Source: a virus
IMG/VR virus record: IMGVR_UViG_3300036945_000772
Location: 1 to 22,477 of that record
Strand: one strand, 5' to 3'
DNA: 22,477 nt
Both the position numbers and the translations under genes were made by a program. Below the pieces are notes generated by a model. That model saw nothing but the letters and a program-made list of their open reading frames with translations, had not been told where the DNA came from and searched no databases. This document shows positions 1-5,893 of this stretch, piece after piece (the stretch's first letter is position 1; every line of letters starts with the position of its first letter).

Positions 1-79
1 GGCTTAAACGAAAATAGCGGCTGTAACCCGCATGGATACTAGGGTCCGGTTTTTCGACTATTGTAAAATAAACTGCGAG

Positions 80-95
80 TAATCCCGTGGGATTA
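80..95. repeat. 16-bp palindrome, copy 1 (centre GT)
   Basis: TAATCCCGTGGGATTA has perfect 7-bp arms around a 2-bp centre. It lies in the non-coding region, about 440 bp before the first gene. Confidence 0.85.
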
Positions 96-104
96 AAAAC
101 CCAA

Positions 105-122
105 TGAAATCAACGACTTACG
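105..122 (+). repeat. 18-bp direct repeat, copy A
   Basis: TGAAATCAACGACTTACG is repeated exactly at 309-326, a period of 204 bp. The flanks differ, so this is not simply a longer duplication. It could be a protein-binding site or an iteron pair; its function is unknown. Confidence 0.75.
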
Positions 123-157
123 GCACCCGGAACCGGCAAAAGTACCCTGTTAGTTAG

Positions 158-292
158 TTTAGTAGATTAGTTGATAAATATAAGACAGGAAGGTTGAGAA
201 GAAGAGCCCGTTTGAGAATGACAGGCCCGGCACCACCCTCCCTACCCCCAAGACTTCTCTCTCATGCCAAAATTACCAACTAATCTGCTAAA
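158..292. repeat. Long-spaced inverted repeat
   Basis: TTTAGTAGATTAGTTG (158-173) matches the reverse complement of 277-292 at 15 of 16 positions. A second, imperfect purine/pyrimidine pairing lies inside it (TGAGAAGAAG near 195-204 against CTTCTCTCTCA near 254-264). The whole could fold as a stem around a C/G-rich loop, as single-stranded DNA or RNA. It could be an origin structure or an untranslated RNA; no gene is present. Confidence 0.55.
226..249 (-). other. G-quadruplex motif (minus strand)
   Basis: Four C-runs on the + strand (226-228, 236-238, 240-242, 245-249) are separated by 7, 1 and 2 bases. The minus strand therefore satisfies the usual G3+N1-7 rule. The motif sits in the loop of the inverted repeat 158-292. 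Confidence 0.5.
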
Positions 293-308
293 GTCCGAGA
301 ATCTCCTT

Positions 309-326
309 TGAAATCAACGACTTACG
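309..326 (+). repeat. 18-bp direct repeat, copy B
   Basis: This is the exact second copy of the sequence at 105-122, in the same orientation. The two copies bracket the inverted repeat at 158-292. Confidence 0.75.
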
Positions 327-385
327 TGTAGAGTCCCACTATTTTACTCAGGTATATTTTGCCCCGATTCTTTAGATTTCAGCGC

Positions 386-401
386 TAATCCCATGGGATT
401 T
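386..401. repeat. 16-bp palindrome, copy 2 (centre AT)
   Basis: TAATCCCATGGGATTT has a self-complementary centre and one mismatch at the outermost base of the right arm. It lies about 47 bp upstream of the promoter-like element for the gene at 538. Confidence 0.8.
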
Positions 402-447
402 GCAGGTTTAGCAGCAAAAAAGAGCGAAAAAACGTATGGCAGATGTA

Positions 448-475
448 TTGCTCTCTGTTAGTTTTAGGATATACT
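448..475 (+). promoter_or_regulatory. Putative promoter with flanking direct repeats
   Basis: TTGCTC (448-453) and TATACT (470-475) are separated by 16 bp and lie upstream of the regulator gene at 538. The near-identical 12-mers GTTAGTTTTAGG (457-468) and GTTAGCTTTAGG (479-490) flank the -10 box with a 22-bp period, two helical turns. That is the arrangement expected for an operator bound on one face of the DNA. A second tandem repeat, ATACACT, occurs at 504-510 and 515-521 with an 11-bp period. Confidence 0.45.
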
Positions 476-537
476 GGAGTTAGCTTTAGGCAATACCTGA
501 GCTATACACTGTTCATACACTTTTTGGAGCTATTTCA

Positions 538-1062
538 ATGAAAACCATCGCAATCCGTGTTTCTGACGAAGAACACAAACTATTCACCGATCTTGCCGAG
601 CGCGAGTTCATGCCGTTGTCGGTGCTCGTTCGCCGCACTTTGCGTGCTGAGACTGTGCGTGTTGGGTTGACGCTCGACCCTGCCGAAGAAGCTCGTCGTG
701 TGCTGGAGGCACAAGCAAAGGCTGCACTGGCACCACAAAAACCGGTGATCGAGCGCAGGCCGATACCGAGCACAGGATGGCGCGAAGAGATCGTAAGCCG
801 TGCAGACAAAGGCGAGAAGCTCGCAGACATTGCAGAGTCCTATGGCCAAAGCGTTGACCTCATAAAGCAGCAATACAAATCTGGCAAAGAGCAGCAAGAG
901 GCTGCGCGTGACTTCGGTGAGATGCGGAAATATGCTGAGGCATCACCGGTGCAGGAGCTGGTGTACAACCCTGTCGACCCGGACAACCCCACGGAAGAAG
1001 AGCAGGCAACCAATGCAGAAATCGCACGGCGAAAGATAGTCGACATGGGGCTTAAGCTGTGA
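538..1062 (+). CDS. Ribbon-helix-helix-type transcriptional regulator (putative)
   Basis: The 174-residue product begins with a short basic beta-strand-like segment and two predicted helices (residues about 1-37). This layout is typical of the ribbon-helix-helix/CopG DNA-binding fold. A second segment (about 82-112), containing LADIAESYGQS, has a helix-turn-helix-like pattern. The middle (about 46-75) is Ala/Arg/Glu-rich and probably a linker, and the C-terminal 40 residues are acidic. TTGGAG lies 8 nt before the ATG. It is the first gene after the control region, and paired 12-bp repeats flank the likely promoter, which suggests autoregulation. It is the best local candidate to bind the dispersed TAATCCC-NN-GGGATTA sites, but that link is inferred. 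The stop codon lies 1 bp before the -35 box of the next promoter. Confidence 0.65.
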   Translation: MKTIAIRVSDEEHKLFTDLAEREFMPLSVLVRRTLRAETVRVGLTLDPAEEARRVLEAQAKAALAPQKPVIERRPIPSTGWREEIVSRADKGEKLADIAESYGQSVDLIKQQYKSGKEQQEAARDFGEMRKYAEASPVQELVYNPVDPDNPTEEEQATNAEIARRKIVDMGLKL

Positions 1063-1063
1063 C

Positions 1064-1092
1064 TTGACAAACTACGGGTATTCTGGTACAAT
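1064..1092 (+). promoter_or_regulatory. Sigma70 promoter P1 with extended -10
   Basis: A perfect -35 TTGACA (1064-1069), a 17-bp spacer, and -10 TACAAT (1087-1092) preceded by TGG give an extended -10. The start of transcription is expected near 1099. The spacer half CGGGTATTCTGG is shared exactly with the promoter at 3621. It drives the operon that starts at 1229. Confidence 0.85.
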
Positions 1093-1144
1093 ATAGACTG
1101 TTGAGTGGGAGAGCGTCCACAGCGCCGACCCATTCAGCAAACCC

Positions 1145-1160
1145 TAATCCCACGGGATTA
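1145..1160. repeat. 16-bp palindrome, copy 3 (centre AC)
   Basis: TAATCCCACGGGATTA lies in the 5' leader of the operon, about 46 nt after the expected start of transcription. It is immediately followed by an expanded, hairpin-forming relative at 1161-1189. Confidence 0.88.
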
Positions 1161-1189
1161 AATCCCGGGCACCGTCAGGTGCTGGGATT
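1161..1189 (+). promoter_or_regulatory. Leader hairpin built on palindrome half-sites
   Basis: AATCCC (1161-1166) pairs with GGGATT (1184-1189). Inside it GCACC (1169-1173) pairs with GGTGC (1178-1182) around a GTCA loop. No T-tract follows, so it is not an ordinary intrinsic terminator. The preceding palindrome offers GGGATT at 1154-1159, which could pair with 1161-1166 instead, so the leader can form mutually exclusive hairpins. Confidence 0.6.
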
Positions 1190-1228
1190 AACTCTCCTCA
1201 CTCATTCACTTACTTCTTGGAGTTCACC

Positions 1229-1864
1229 ATGTCATATTCCCATGCAGATATTGGCCACGCATTTGCCAGTGCAAAAAATAAAGCCACCGACCGTATGAGC
1301 ACATACAGGCCACTCAACCCGATGGTGCTGACAAATACGCAGTTCGAGTTGTTGGCCTACGGCATCAGCTACCGCACCACTGTGTGCAAGCATGTGCTCA
1401 ACCGCTCCACCAATACTCATGAGTTGTGGGTATCTCCACAATACTTCAGCCAATCCACCAATCGCCACATCAGCCACTTTCGCGCAGGGTTCATGAAAGC
1501 CCATGGCACTGACAACATATTCACCACACCAGCAGGGGGCAACTCAGGCGTGGCTTCGTACATCACCCGCGACGACAAGTTGTTTGCACAGAATTCCATC
1601 GAGGTTGCCGCTGCCATGCTCTCGGATGTTGACTTGCCACGGGTACGTGAAGCCACACGCCGGGGGCACATTGCCCGTGCCTTGAACCGCATTGACTTAG
1701 GTATTCGCAACATGAGCAAAGGCATTGCCCTTGACCGGGTGGATGCTGACACGCTGTACGACCTGCAGGGCACCATGCACTTCCTTGAGATGCTCCAAGC
1801 CACTGACGACATCGACGAGGTGCGTGCTGCTGTGCGTGCACACATCGCCCTCAACAAGTTTTAA
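1229..1864 (+). CDS. Hypothetical protein, first gene of the P1 operon
   Basis: The product is a soluble 211-residue protein of no family I recognise. The ATG at 1229 is chosen over an in-frame TTG at 1217 because TTGGAG lies 6 nt upstream and the TTG is part of that Shine-Dalgarno sequence. The N-terminal half is rich in aromatic and His residues (WVSPQYFSQS near 67-76), followed by a Gly/Ala patch (TPAGGNSGVAS). The C-terminal half is helical and charged, ending in an Ala/Arg-rich helix. No signal peptide, membrane segment or catalytic motif is visible. Its TAA stop (1862-1864) is the first three bases of a copy of the 16-bp palindrome. Its place directly after the structured leader suggests an early-expressed accessory role. 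Confidence 0.8.
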   Translation: MSYSHADIGHAFASAKNKATDRMSTYRPLNPMVLTNTQFELLAYGISYRTTVCKHVLNRSTNTHELWVSPQYFSQSTNRHISHFRAGFMKAHGTDNIFTTPAGGNSGVASYITRDDKLFAQNSIEVAAAMLSDVDLPRVREATRRGHIARALNRIDLGIRNMSKGIALDRVDADTLYDLQGTMHFLEMLQATDDIDEVRAAVRAHIALNKF

Positions 1865-1877
1865 TCCCGTGGGATTA
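1862..1877. repeat. 16-bp palindrome, copy 4 (centre GT)
   Basis: TAATCCCGTGGGATTA has its first three bases as the stop codon of the upstream gene. The AAGGA of the next gene's ribosome binding site directly abuts its right end. Confidence 0.88.
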
Positions 1878-1887
1878 AGGAAAAAAC

Positions 1888-2064
1888 ATGAACGACGACG
1901 CGAAAGCCACTGCCCTGCGGATGCTCAGCATGTATGGGCACAGCAAGTACACACCCGAGCAGCGAGCGACAGACCATGCGTTTACATATGACAGCCACGA
2001 GGCTGGGCGCAAGTTCTGGATCGAGGTGCTCAACCACATGAACGAACGCAAGGAGACAGCATGA
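1888..2064 (+). CDS. Small hypothetical protein (58 aa)
   Basis: The ATG at 1888 follows AAGGA at a normal distance, and the frame runs 58 codons to a TGA that overlaps the next start as ATGA. The product is soluble and His-rich, beginning MNDDAKATALRMLSMYGHSK and ending NHMNERKETA. No motif is recognised. Good initiation signals on both sides and tight coupling argue that it is a real gene. Confidence 0.65.
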   Translation: MNDDAKATALRMLSMYGHSKYTPEQRATDHAFTYDSHEAGRKFWIEVLNHMNERKETA

Positions 2065-2324
2065 CCACCACAACCACCATTCCGCAGTACGAGTCGGTGC
2101 GCGATGCGTACGACGCCGAGTTCGGCCATCTTGAGCACGCTGACAACTTCCGGGTTGCGCAGATTGGCGATACCGAAGCCATGCACGACTACCTCAAGGC
2201 CATGCGCCGAGGGTGCTGTGGTTCCAAGGACATCGTTGTGTCCATCGCCATCACGTACAACACGGGGGCTGACCCACAGAAGTTTTACTGGGAGCACCTG
2301 CTTGGGTGCAACTACGGGCATTGA
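2061..2324 (+). CDS. Hypothetical protein (87 aa)
   Basis: It starts in an ATGA overlap with the 58-residue gene and has AAGGAG 5 nt upstream. The 87-residue product opens with a Thr-rich stretch and contains GCCGS (about 51-55) and LLGCNYGH at the end, so it has three Cys, but no complete metal-binding motif. No membrane segment is seen. Its leader, AAGGAGACAGCATGA, is repeated before the next gene at 2335, which suggests local duplication of a small expression unit. Confidence 0.7.
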   Translation: MTTTTTIPQYESVRDAYDAEFGHLEHADNFRVAQIGDTEAMHDYLKAMRRGCCGSKDIVVSIAITYNTGADPQKFYWEHLLGCNYGH

Positions 2325-2334
2325 AGGAGACAGC

Positions 2335-2457
2335 ATGAAATACCAAGGCCCAGCCAAGCCAACACCCACCCACGTGGAGATCGTCAGCGACAAAGCAGAG
2401 CGCGTGATCTTCCTGCTGCTTGCCATATTCATGGCTGTGTACCTGTGGTTGGAGTAA
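2335..2457 (+). CDS. Small single-span membrane protein (40 aa)
   Basis: The ATG at 2335 follows AAGGAG at 5 nt. The frame runs 40 codons to TAA. Residues 1-23 are polar and Pro/Lys-rich; residues about 24-39 (VIFLLLAIFMAVYLWL) form one hydrophobic span that reaches almost to the C-terminus. This is the layout of a tail-anchored, N-in inner-membrane peptide. The role is unknown. It lacks the usual context of a holin, since no endolysin is nearby. Confidence 0.6.
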   Translation: MKYQGPAKPTPTHVEIVSDKAERVIFLLLAIFMAVYLWLE

Positions 2458-2460
2458 GGC

Positions 2461-2706
2461 ATGAACGTGAAACACCACAAACCCGGAGACACAATCGTAC
2501 TGCACAGTGGCCCTCACGTGGTTGCTGTGCATGACAAGCACGGACGGTGCGGTGACTGCATCGGCACCATGGATTACAACGGCGTAAAGCTGTGCGACGA
2601 GCTGCCCCTGCACTGCAACAAAGACGACATCGTGTGGGAGCCGTACACCCTCGACAGCCCCGTGGCTGTTCTGTGGGCTGCACACAAAGCACTGAACAGA
2701 GACTAA
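2461..2706 (+). CDS. Hypothetical protein with Cys/His pairs (81 aa)
   Basis: The ATG at 2461 has GGAG 6 nt upstream, overlapping the previous stop region. The product is 81 residues, His-rich at the N-terminus, with CGDC (30-33) and single Cys at about 45 and 52. It could bind zinc through two split Cys pairs, but no named zinc-finger family is evident. It is beta-rich in appearance with no membrane segment. Confidence 0.7.
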   Translation: MNVKHHKPGDTIVLHSGPHVVAVHDKHGRCGDCIGTMDYNGVKLCDELPLHCNKDDIVWEPYTLDSPVAVLWAAHKALNRD

Positions 2707-2716
2707 GGAGAACACA

Positions 2717-3322
2717 ATGACCGACTACATCTACCACGAAGAGACCTACGAGCACAAGTGCGGCAAGACGTACAACGTGCGCTGGTACCAAGACCATGAC
2801 TTCGGCTCACCGCTGGAGAACGGCGATGGGTACGGCGTCACTGAGCGCCTCGACTGGAACCCCACCAACGAGGAACAGCTGGAGCAACACCTGTGCGACT
2901 ACGAGCCCGAGCTCGAAGAGGAAACCCGCCTGCGCCTGATGCGTAAACTAGATTCAGCTGCAAGCCGCTACGACAAGGGTCTGTACTACGACGTACTATC
3001 ATCCCTGCACATGGCGCGGACTGAGTGGGGCATCACTGACCCCGTGAAAGCCATGGAAACCGTGGAGAAGGACTACGCCTATCTCAAGGGCTGGTACGAC
3101 GACGACTGGCACTGGCTCACTTGCTCCGTGGCACCGATCGACGAGGATGGCGAGATCATCGAGTTCGACCGCGAGTATTGTGGCGGGTACGAGAGCACGC
3201 TGGTGCACAACCAAGACGAGCGTGCATACGTGGTGTCGGCCATCGAGGACTTGATCTGGCAAATCGACCGTGTGCAGAAGAGCCGACTGCACAAGAATCA
3301 ACTGGAGCTGTCCTTCGCATGA
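2717..3322 (+). CDS. Acidic hypothetical protein (201 aa)
   Basis: AAGGAG sits 6 nt before the ATG. The 201-residue product is strongly acidic and rich in Trp and Tyr (for example KGWYDDDWHWL near 124-134). It starts with a beta-like segment carrying His and Cys (YEHKCGKTYNVRWY), followed by an acidic helical stretch (about 52-75) and a C-terminal helix with basic residues. A highly acidic, aromatic phage protein could mimic DNA or bind a basic host protein. That is only a suggestion from composition. The stop overlaps the next start (ATGA). Confidence 0.75.
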   Translation: MTDYIYHEETYEHKCGKTYNVRWYQDHDFGSPLENGDGYGVTERLDWNPTNEEQLEQHLCDYEPELEEETRLRLMRKLDSAASRYDKGLYYDVLSSLHMARTEWGITDPVKAMETVEKDYAYLKGWYDDDWHWLTCSVAPIDEDGEIIEFDREYCGGYESTLVHNQDERAYVVSAIEDLIWQIDRVQKSRLHKNQLELSFA

Positions 3323-3624
3323 GCAAGAAAAGCAGAAACAACGCCGAAAGGCGCAACAGGCTGGCCGCACTCCGTGCCGAGGTCACGCTCACGCTGGAGG
3401 ACAAGGCCAAGCCCCACCACATGACGTACAACGCACGCAAGACCAAGCAGCTCATCAGTGAGTTCAACCGCACGGGACTTGTGCCGAACTGGGCAGGCGG
3501 TGAGATGCCATACGGCGGTGACTTCGCCCAAAACGGATGGAAGTACGACGACGCTGCGGACGCCATGAGATACGCCATGGTGCACGGTCAGAGCATCACC
3601 AAGATGGTGGTGCCTTCGACTTGA
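3319..3624 (+). CDS. Basic hypothetical protein (101 aa)
   Basis: The ATG at 3319 overlaps the stop of the previous gene (ATGA), so translational coupling is likely; GGAG lies 12 nt upstream. Residues 1-20 are very basic (KKSRNNAERRNR), followed by a helix and a Gly-rich middle (WAGGEMPYGGDF near 59-70). A short conserved-looking helix, YDDAADAMRYAM, follows. A basic tail of this kind fits nucleic-acid or ribosome contact, but no domain is recognised. The TGA stop lies within the -35 box of the next promoter. Confidence 0.7.
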   Translation: MSKKSRNNAERRNRLAALRAEVTLTLEDKAKPHHMTYNARKTKQLISEFNRTGLVPNWAGGEMPYGGDFAQNGWKYDDAADAMRYAMVHGQSITKMVVPST

Positions 3625-3649
3625 CAAGTACCGGGTATTCTGGTACAAT
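3621..3649 (+). promoter_or_regulatory. Sigma70 promoter P2 with extended -10
   Basis: TTGACA (3621-3626), a 17-bp spacer and TACAAT (3644-3649) preceded by TGG. It is a near-duplicate of the promoter at 1064. The spacer and -10 contain an inverted repeat, GTACC (3628-3632) with GGTAC (3642-3646), that could be an operator. The -35 box overlaps the stop codon of the preceding gene. Transcription should start near 3656. Confidence 0.85.
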
Positions 3650-3655
3650 AATGAC

Positions 3656-3683
3656 TATGGACTGAGGGAACGCCTCGGCCATA
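3656..3683 (+). promoter_or_regulatory. 5'-terminal leader hairpin
   Basis: TATGG (3656-3660), a bulged A, then CTGAGG pairs with CCTCGG followed by CCATA (3679-3683) around a GAACG loop: 11 pairs with one G-T pair. It begins at the predicted first transcribed base, so the mRNA would start with a stem, which often protects against 5' RNA decay. No T-tract follows. Confidence 0.6.
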
Positions 3684-3685
3684 CA

Positions 3686-3739
3686 CCTAATCCCACGGGA
3701 TTAACTTGTTCACTTCACCACTTGTTTATTTACTGGAGA
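3686..3739 (+). repeat. Operon leader module (intact copy)
   Basis: The first 30 bases (3686-3715) are identical to 6129-6158, and 3720-3739 matches 6700-6719 at 18 of 20 positions. Here the two halves are 4 bp apart and end in the ribosome binding site CTGGAGA. In the other locus they are separated by an HNH gene cassette. Confidence 0.8.
3688..3703. repeat. 16-bp palindrome, copy 5 (centre AC)
   Basis: TAATCCCACGGGATTA lies in the leader of the second operon, about 32 nt after the expected start of transcription and 42 bp before the start codon. Confidence 0.88.
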
Positions 3740-3744
3740 TCATC

Positions 3745-4104
3745 ATGGATACCAATGCCATCATCAACGCTGCCATGCAGCAACTCGTTGACACTGTCGC
3801 AGACGAGGTCATTCGCAGACTGAAAGCAGAGGGTTCTGCGCAGTTCACACTGGAGTCAGAGCTGCTCAACGCAGCCATCGTGCACGCGTTGGAGTACGAC
3901 GCCACTGTCCGGGAGAGCATCCGCGACATGGTAACTGACACCATCGACAACACCAACCTCAGCGACAACAGCGAGTTTCAAGACCTGCAGCGTGAGGTCG
4001 AGAGCTTGCAAGAGAAAGTCGAGGAGCTTGACCCCGCAGTCATTGACGCTGACGACTCAGACTTCCAAGACGCTGTGCGCAGCGTTATTCGTAACAACAT
4101 CTAA
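3745..4104 (+). CDS. Acidic coiled-coil hypothetical protein (119 aa)
   Basis: The ATG at 3745 is preferred over an upstream in-frame TTG because CTGGAG sits 6 nt before it. The product is 119 residues, acidic and largely helical. A heptad-like stretch at about 78-96 (LQREVESLQEKVEELD) predicts a short coiled coil, so it probably oligomerises. No catalytic or DNA-binding motif is visible. It is the first gene after promoter P2 and its hairpin/palindrome leader, so it should be strongly expressed early. Confidence 0.75.
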   Translation: MDTNAIINAAMQQLVDTVADEVIRRLKAEGSAQFTLESELLNAAIVHALEYDATVRESIRDMVTDTIDNTNLSDNSEFQDLQREVESLQEKVEELDPAVIDADDSDFQDAVRSVIRNNI

Positions 4105-4114
4105 GGAGATCATC

Positions 4115-4603
4115 ATGAAAATCGACAAATACGTCCGCCAGTCCATCGTCCGCGCCATCATGGCCGATGTGCCCAAGCCCGACAAAGCCAAGCGCCGCCT
4201 TGAGCTGCAGGAAGCCATCGTCAAGGCCATGAGCCCTGCCGTGCGCAAGGTGTTCAGAGAGTGCCCCGGTGCGCTCAAGACGCACTACTTCGGTGACTTG
4301 ATATATAACAGCCTCAACTGGGCATCTCGTGAGCTGGTGGTTGGTGATGTGACTGAGGAAAAGCTAGACGAGCTTGCCAAGCCTTACAAAGATGAGGACG
4401 AGGCCATCAGCGCGGCGCACTGCAAACTGCAGGGTGCCATCGAGGGGTGCACCACACGCAAAGCGCTCATGACTCGCTTGCCCGAGTTCGAGAAGTATTA
4501 CCCAGCAGAGGAAGCGCCCATGTCCAAGTCATTGCCTGCACTGGCCAACGTCATGTCTGATCTGTCCAAGCTCGGCTGGCCCAAGAAACCCGGAACCATC
4601 TAA
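4115..4603 (+). CDS. Conserved phage-type protein, possibly Nmad5-like (162 aa)
   Basis: AAGGAG precedes the ATG at 4115 by 6 nt. The 162-residue product starts with a basic helix (MKIDKYVRQSIVRAIMADVP), continues with a long charged helical part and ends in a compact segment (SLPALANVMSDLSKLGWP). This arrangement reminds me of the phage Nmad5 family (putative nucleotide-modification-associated domain 5), but the resemblance is from memory and weak. No catalytic residues can be assigned. Its TAA stop (4601-4603) is formed by a copy of the 16-bp palindrome. Confidence 0.7.
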   Translation: MKIDKYVRQSIVRAIMADVPKPDKAKRRLELQEAIVKAMSPAVRKVFRECPGALKTHYFGDLIYNSLNWASRELVVGDVTEEKLDELAKPYKDEDEAISAAHCKLQGAIEGCTTRKALMTRLPEFEKYYPAEEAPMSKSLPALANVMSDLSKLGWPKKPGTI

Positions 4604-4616
4604 TCCCACGGGATTA
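4601..4616. repeat. 16-bp palindrome, copy 6 (centre AC)
   Basis: TAATCCCACGGGATTA has its first three bases as the stop codon of the upstream gene. The next ribosome binding site (AAGGA) follows within 6 bp. Confidence 0.88.
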
Positions 4617-4632
4617 ACTACAAGGAAACATT

Positions 4633-5514
4633 ATGTCCATCAAAGATCATGCACTCATCGTGTCACTCAGTGTGTCCAAGCCACAGATGACCAAGAAAGA
4701 CGACAAGGCCACACGTGATGCCGAGTCGGCCAACAACGCACACGGCGCGGGTCAGTTCCGCAAAGACCTGTACCCCAAGTCACTGGTGCAGCCCATCATG
4801 CAGGTCGAGTCAGCAGCCCGTGCCTACATCGACAGCACCACATACCCATGGACACGTGGCGAGAACCTGCTGCCCACTGCCAAGTTCATGGACTTCACCG
4901 CACGCATCGGCAAGTTCGAGCTGGAGTTCGAGCAGTGCGTCACTGCGTTCCTCAACAACTGGAGCAACGTGATGCTGCAGGCCCAGCAGAGCCAAGGTGA
5001 GCTGTTCGACCCATCGGCTTACCCAGACCTGACTGACCTCAAGCACGACTTCCGCTTCCGTGTGGCGTACCGCCCTGTGACTGACTCGCACGACTTCCGC
5101 GTCAAGATGCAAGAGGACGAGCTCGATGCGCTGCGCTCTCAGGTCGAGGCTGCCACCAAGGAGTCGATGAACAACATGCTGCGTGCTCCACTGGAGCGTC
5201 TCAAAGATGTCGTGCAAAGACTGCACGATGTGACTGGCAAGACCGAGCGTGCGACGATCAACAAGCGCACCGGTGAGACTGAGGTCAAGCCGCCCATCTT
5301 CCGCGACTCTGTGTGCGAGAACATCATGGAGGAGATCGAGCTGCTGCGTGCGTTCGCAGACATCTTGCCCGACGACATCAACACCTTGGCACGCACGGTC
5401 GTCGACACCACGCCACATCCACAACAACTGCGCGACAACCCCGACAAGCGCAAGGAAGTCAACGTGCAGACCGCTGCGCTGCTGGCATCCATCGACTCAA
5501 TGCTCAACGACTGA
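4633..5514 (+). CDS. DUF3150-like hypothetical protein (293 aa)
   Basis: AAGGA lies 6 nt before the ATG. The 293-residue product is soluble and mostly helical. Its N-terminus (IVSLSVSKPQMTKKDDKATR) and two long charged helical segments (about 80-125 and 160-205) resemble what I recall of DUF3150 proteins. Those are often found next to MoxR-type ATPases and VWA proteins in phages and integrative elements. The MoxR/VWA pair starts about 1.2 kb downstream, which supports this. No active site is known for the family. It probably acts as a partner or substrate of the ATPase/VWA machinery; that is inference. Confidence 0.7.
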   Translation: MSIKDHALIVSLSVSKPQMTKKDDKATRDAESANNAHGAGQFRKDLYPKSLVQPIMQVESAARAYIDSTTYPWTRGENLLPTAKFMDFTARIGKFELEFEQCVTAFLNNWSNVMLQAQQSQGELFDPSAYPDLTDLKHDFRFRVAYRPVTDSHDFRVKMQEDELDALRSQVEAATKESMNNMLRAPLERLKDVVQRLHDVTGKTERATINKRTGETEVKPPIFRDSVCENIMEEIELLRAFADILPDDINTLARTVVDTTPHPQQLRDNPDKRKEVNVQTAALLASIDSMLND

Positions 5515-5539
5515 TCAACTTACTTAACCGGAGAATCAC

Positions 5540-5890
5540 ATGATCGACATCAAAAAAGAAACCATCGCCAAACACATCCGCATCCTTGCCAACCTCGGTT
5601 GCAAGTTCAAAGTCATCGAGGCCGATGGCACCGAGCACGGCGAGCTCGTCGTAGCGGCAGACAAGCCGCACACCCCTCGCATCGAGGTGCTCAAGCACAT
5701 TGACTACAAGACGCCACTGATGGCTATGAAACCCGGCGACGTCATCAGCATCAAGGGTATGCCCGGTATGCCGCTGGAATCCCTGCGCTCTAGCATAGCT
5801 GGCTATGCGACGCATGAGTTCGGTGCTGGTGCGGTGACAACGACGCTCGACCGACCCATCAATGCAGTGATCGTGCTGCGTGTGGAGTAA
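5540..5890 (+). CDS. Hypothetical protein (116 aa)
   Basis: CCGGAG lies 6 nt before the ATG. The product has an N-terminal amphipathic helix (MIDIKKETIAKHIRILANLG) and a short beta segment around residues 20-37. A Gly/Met/Pro turn-rich region follows (SIKGMPGMPLES near 71-82), and it ends in a hydrophobic beta strand (NAVIVLRVE). No family is recognised. It lies between the DUF3150-like gene and a 75-residue gene in the same operon, with only 3 bp before the latter. Confidence 0.72.
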   Translation: MIDIKKETIAKHIRILANLGCKFKVIEADGTEHGELVVAADKPHTPRIEVLKHIDYKTPLMAMKPGDVISIKGMPGMPLESLRSSIAGYATHEFGAGAVTTTLDRPINAVIVLRVE

Positions 5891-5893
5891 GCC

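Larger units (their letters stand above)
1..537. other. Gene-free control region
   Basis: No credible reading frame exists here on either strand; the frames that enter it are short antisense shadows of the downstream gene. The stretch is AT-rich compared with the genes. It holds two copies of the 16-bp palindrome (80-95 and 386-401), an 18-bp direct repeat (105-122 and 309-326), an inverted repeat (158-173 with 277-292), a C-rich run that gives a G-quadruplex motif on the minus strand (226-249), and promoter-like elements before the gene at 538. This combination suits a regulatory hub or a replication origin. The choice between them is inference. Confidence 0.6.

Noticed and set aside
1101-1298. 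Open frame across the P1 leader (NPTGLNPGH...)
   Set aside because: It lies on the promoter and hairpin leader, has no ribosome binding site and overlaps the real gene start at 1229.
1309-1332. Possible decayed palindrome encoding LNPMVL in the gene at 1229
   Set aside because: Only a few bases match the 16-bp consensus and the inverted symmetry is lost; the peptide resemblance is likely chance.
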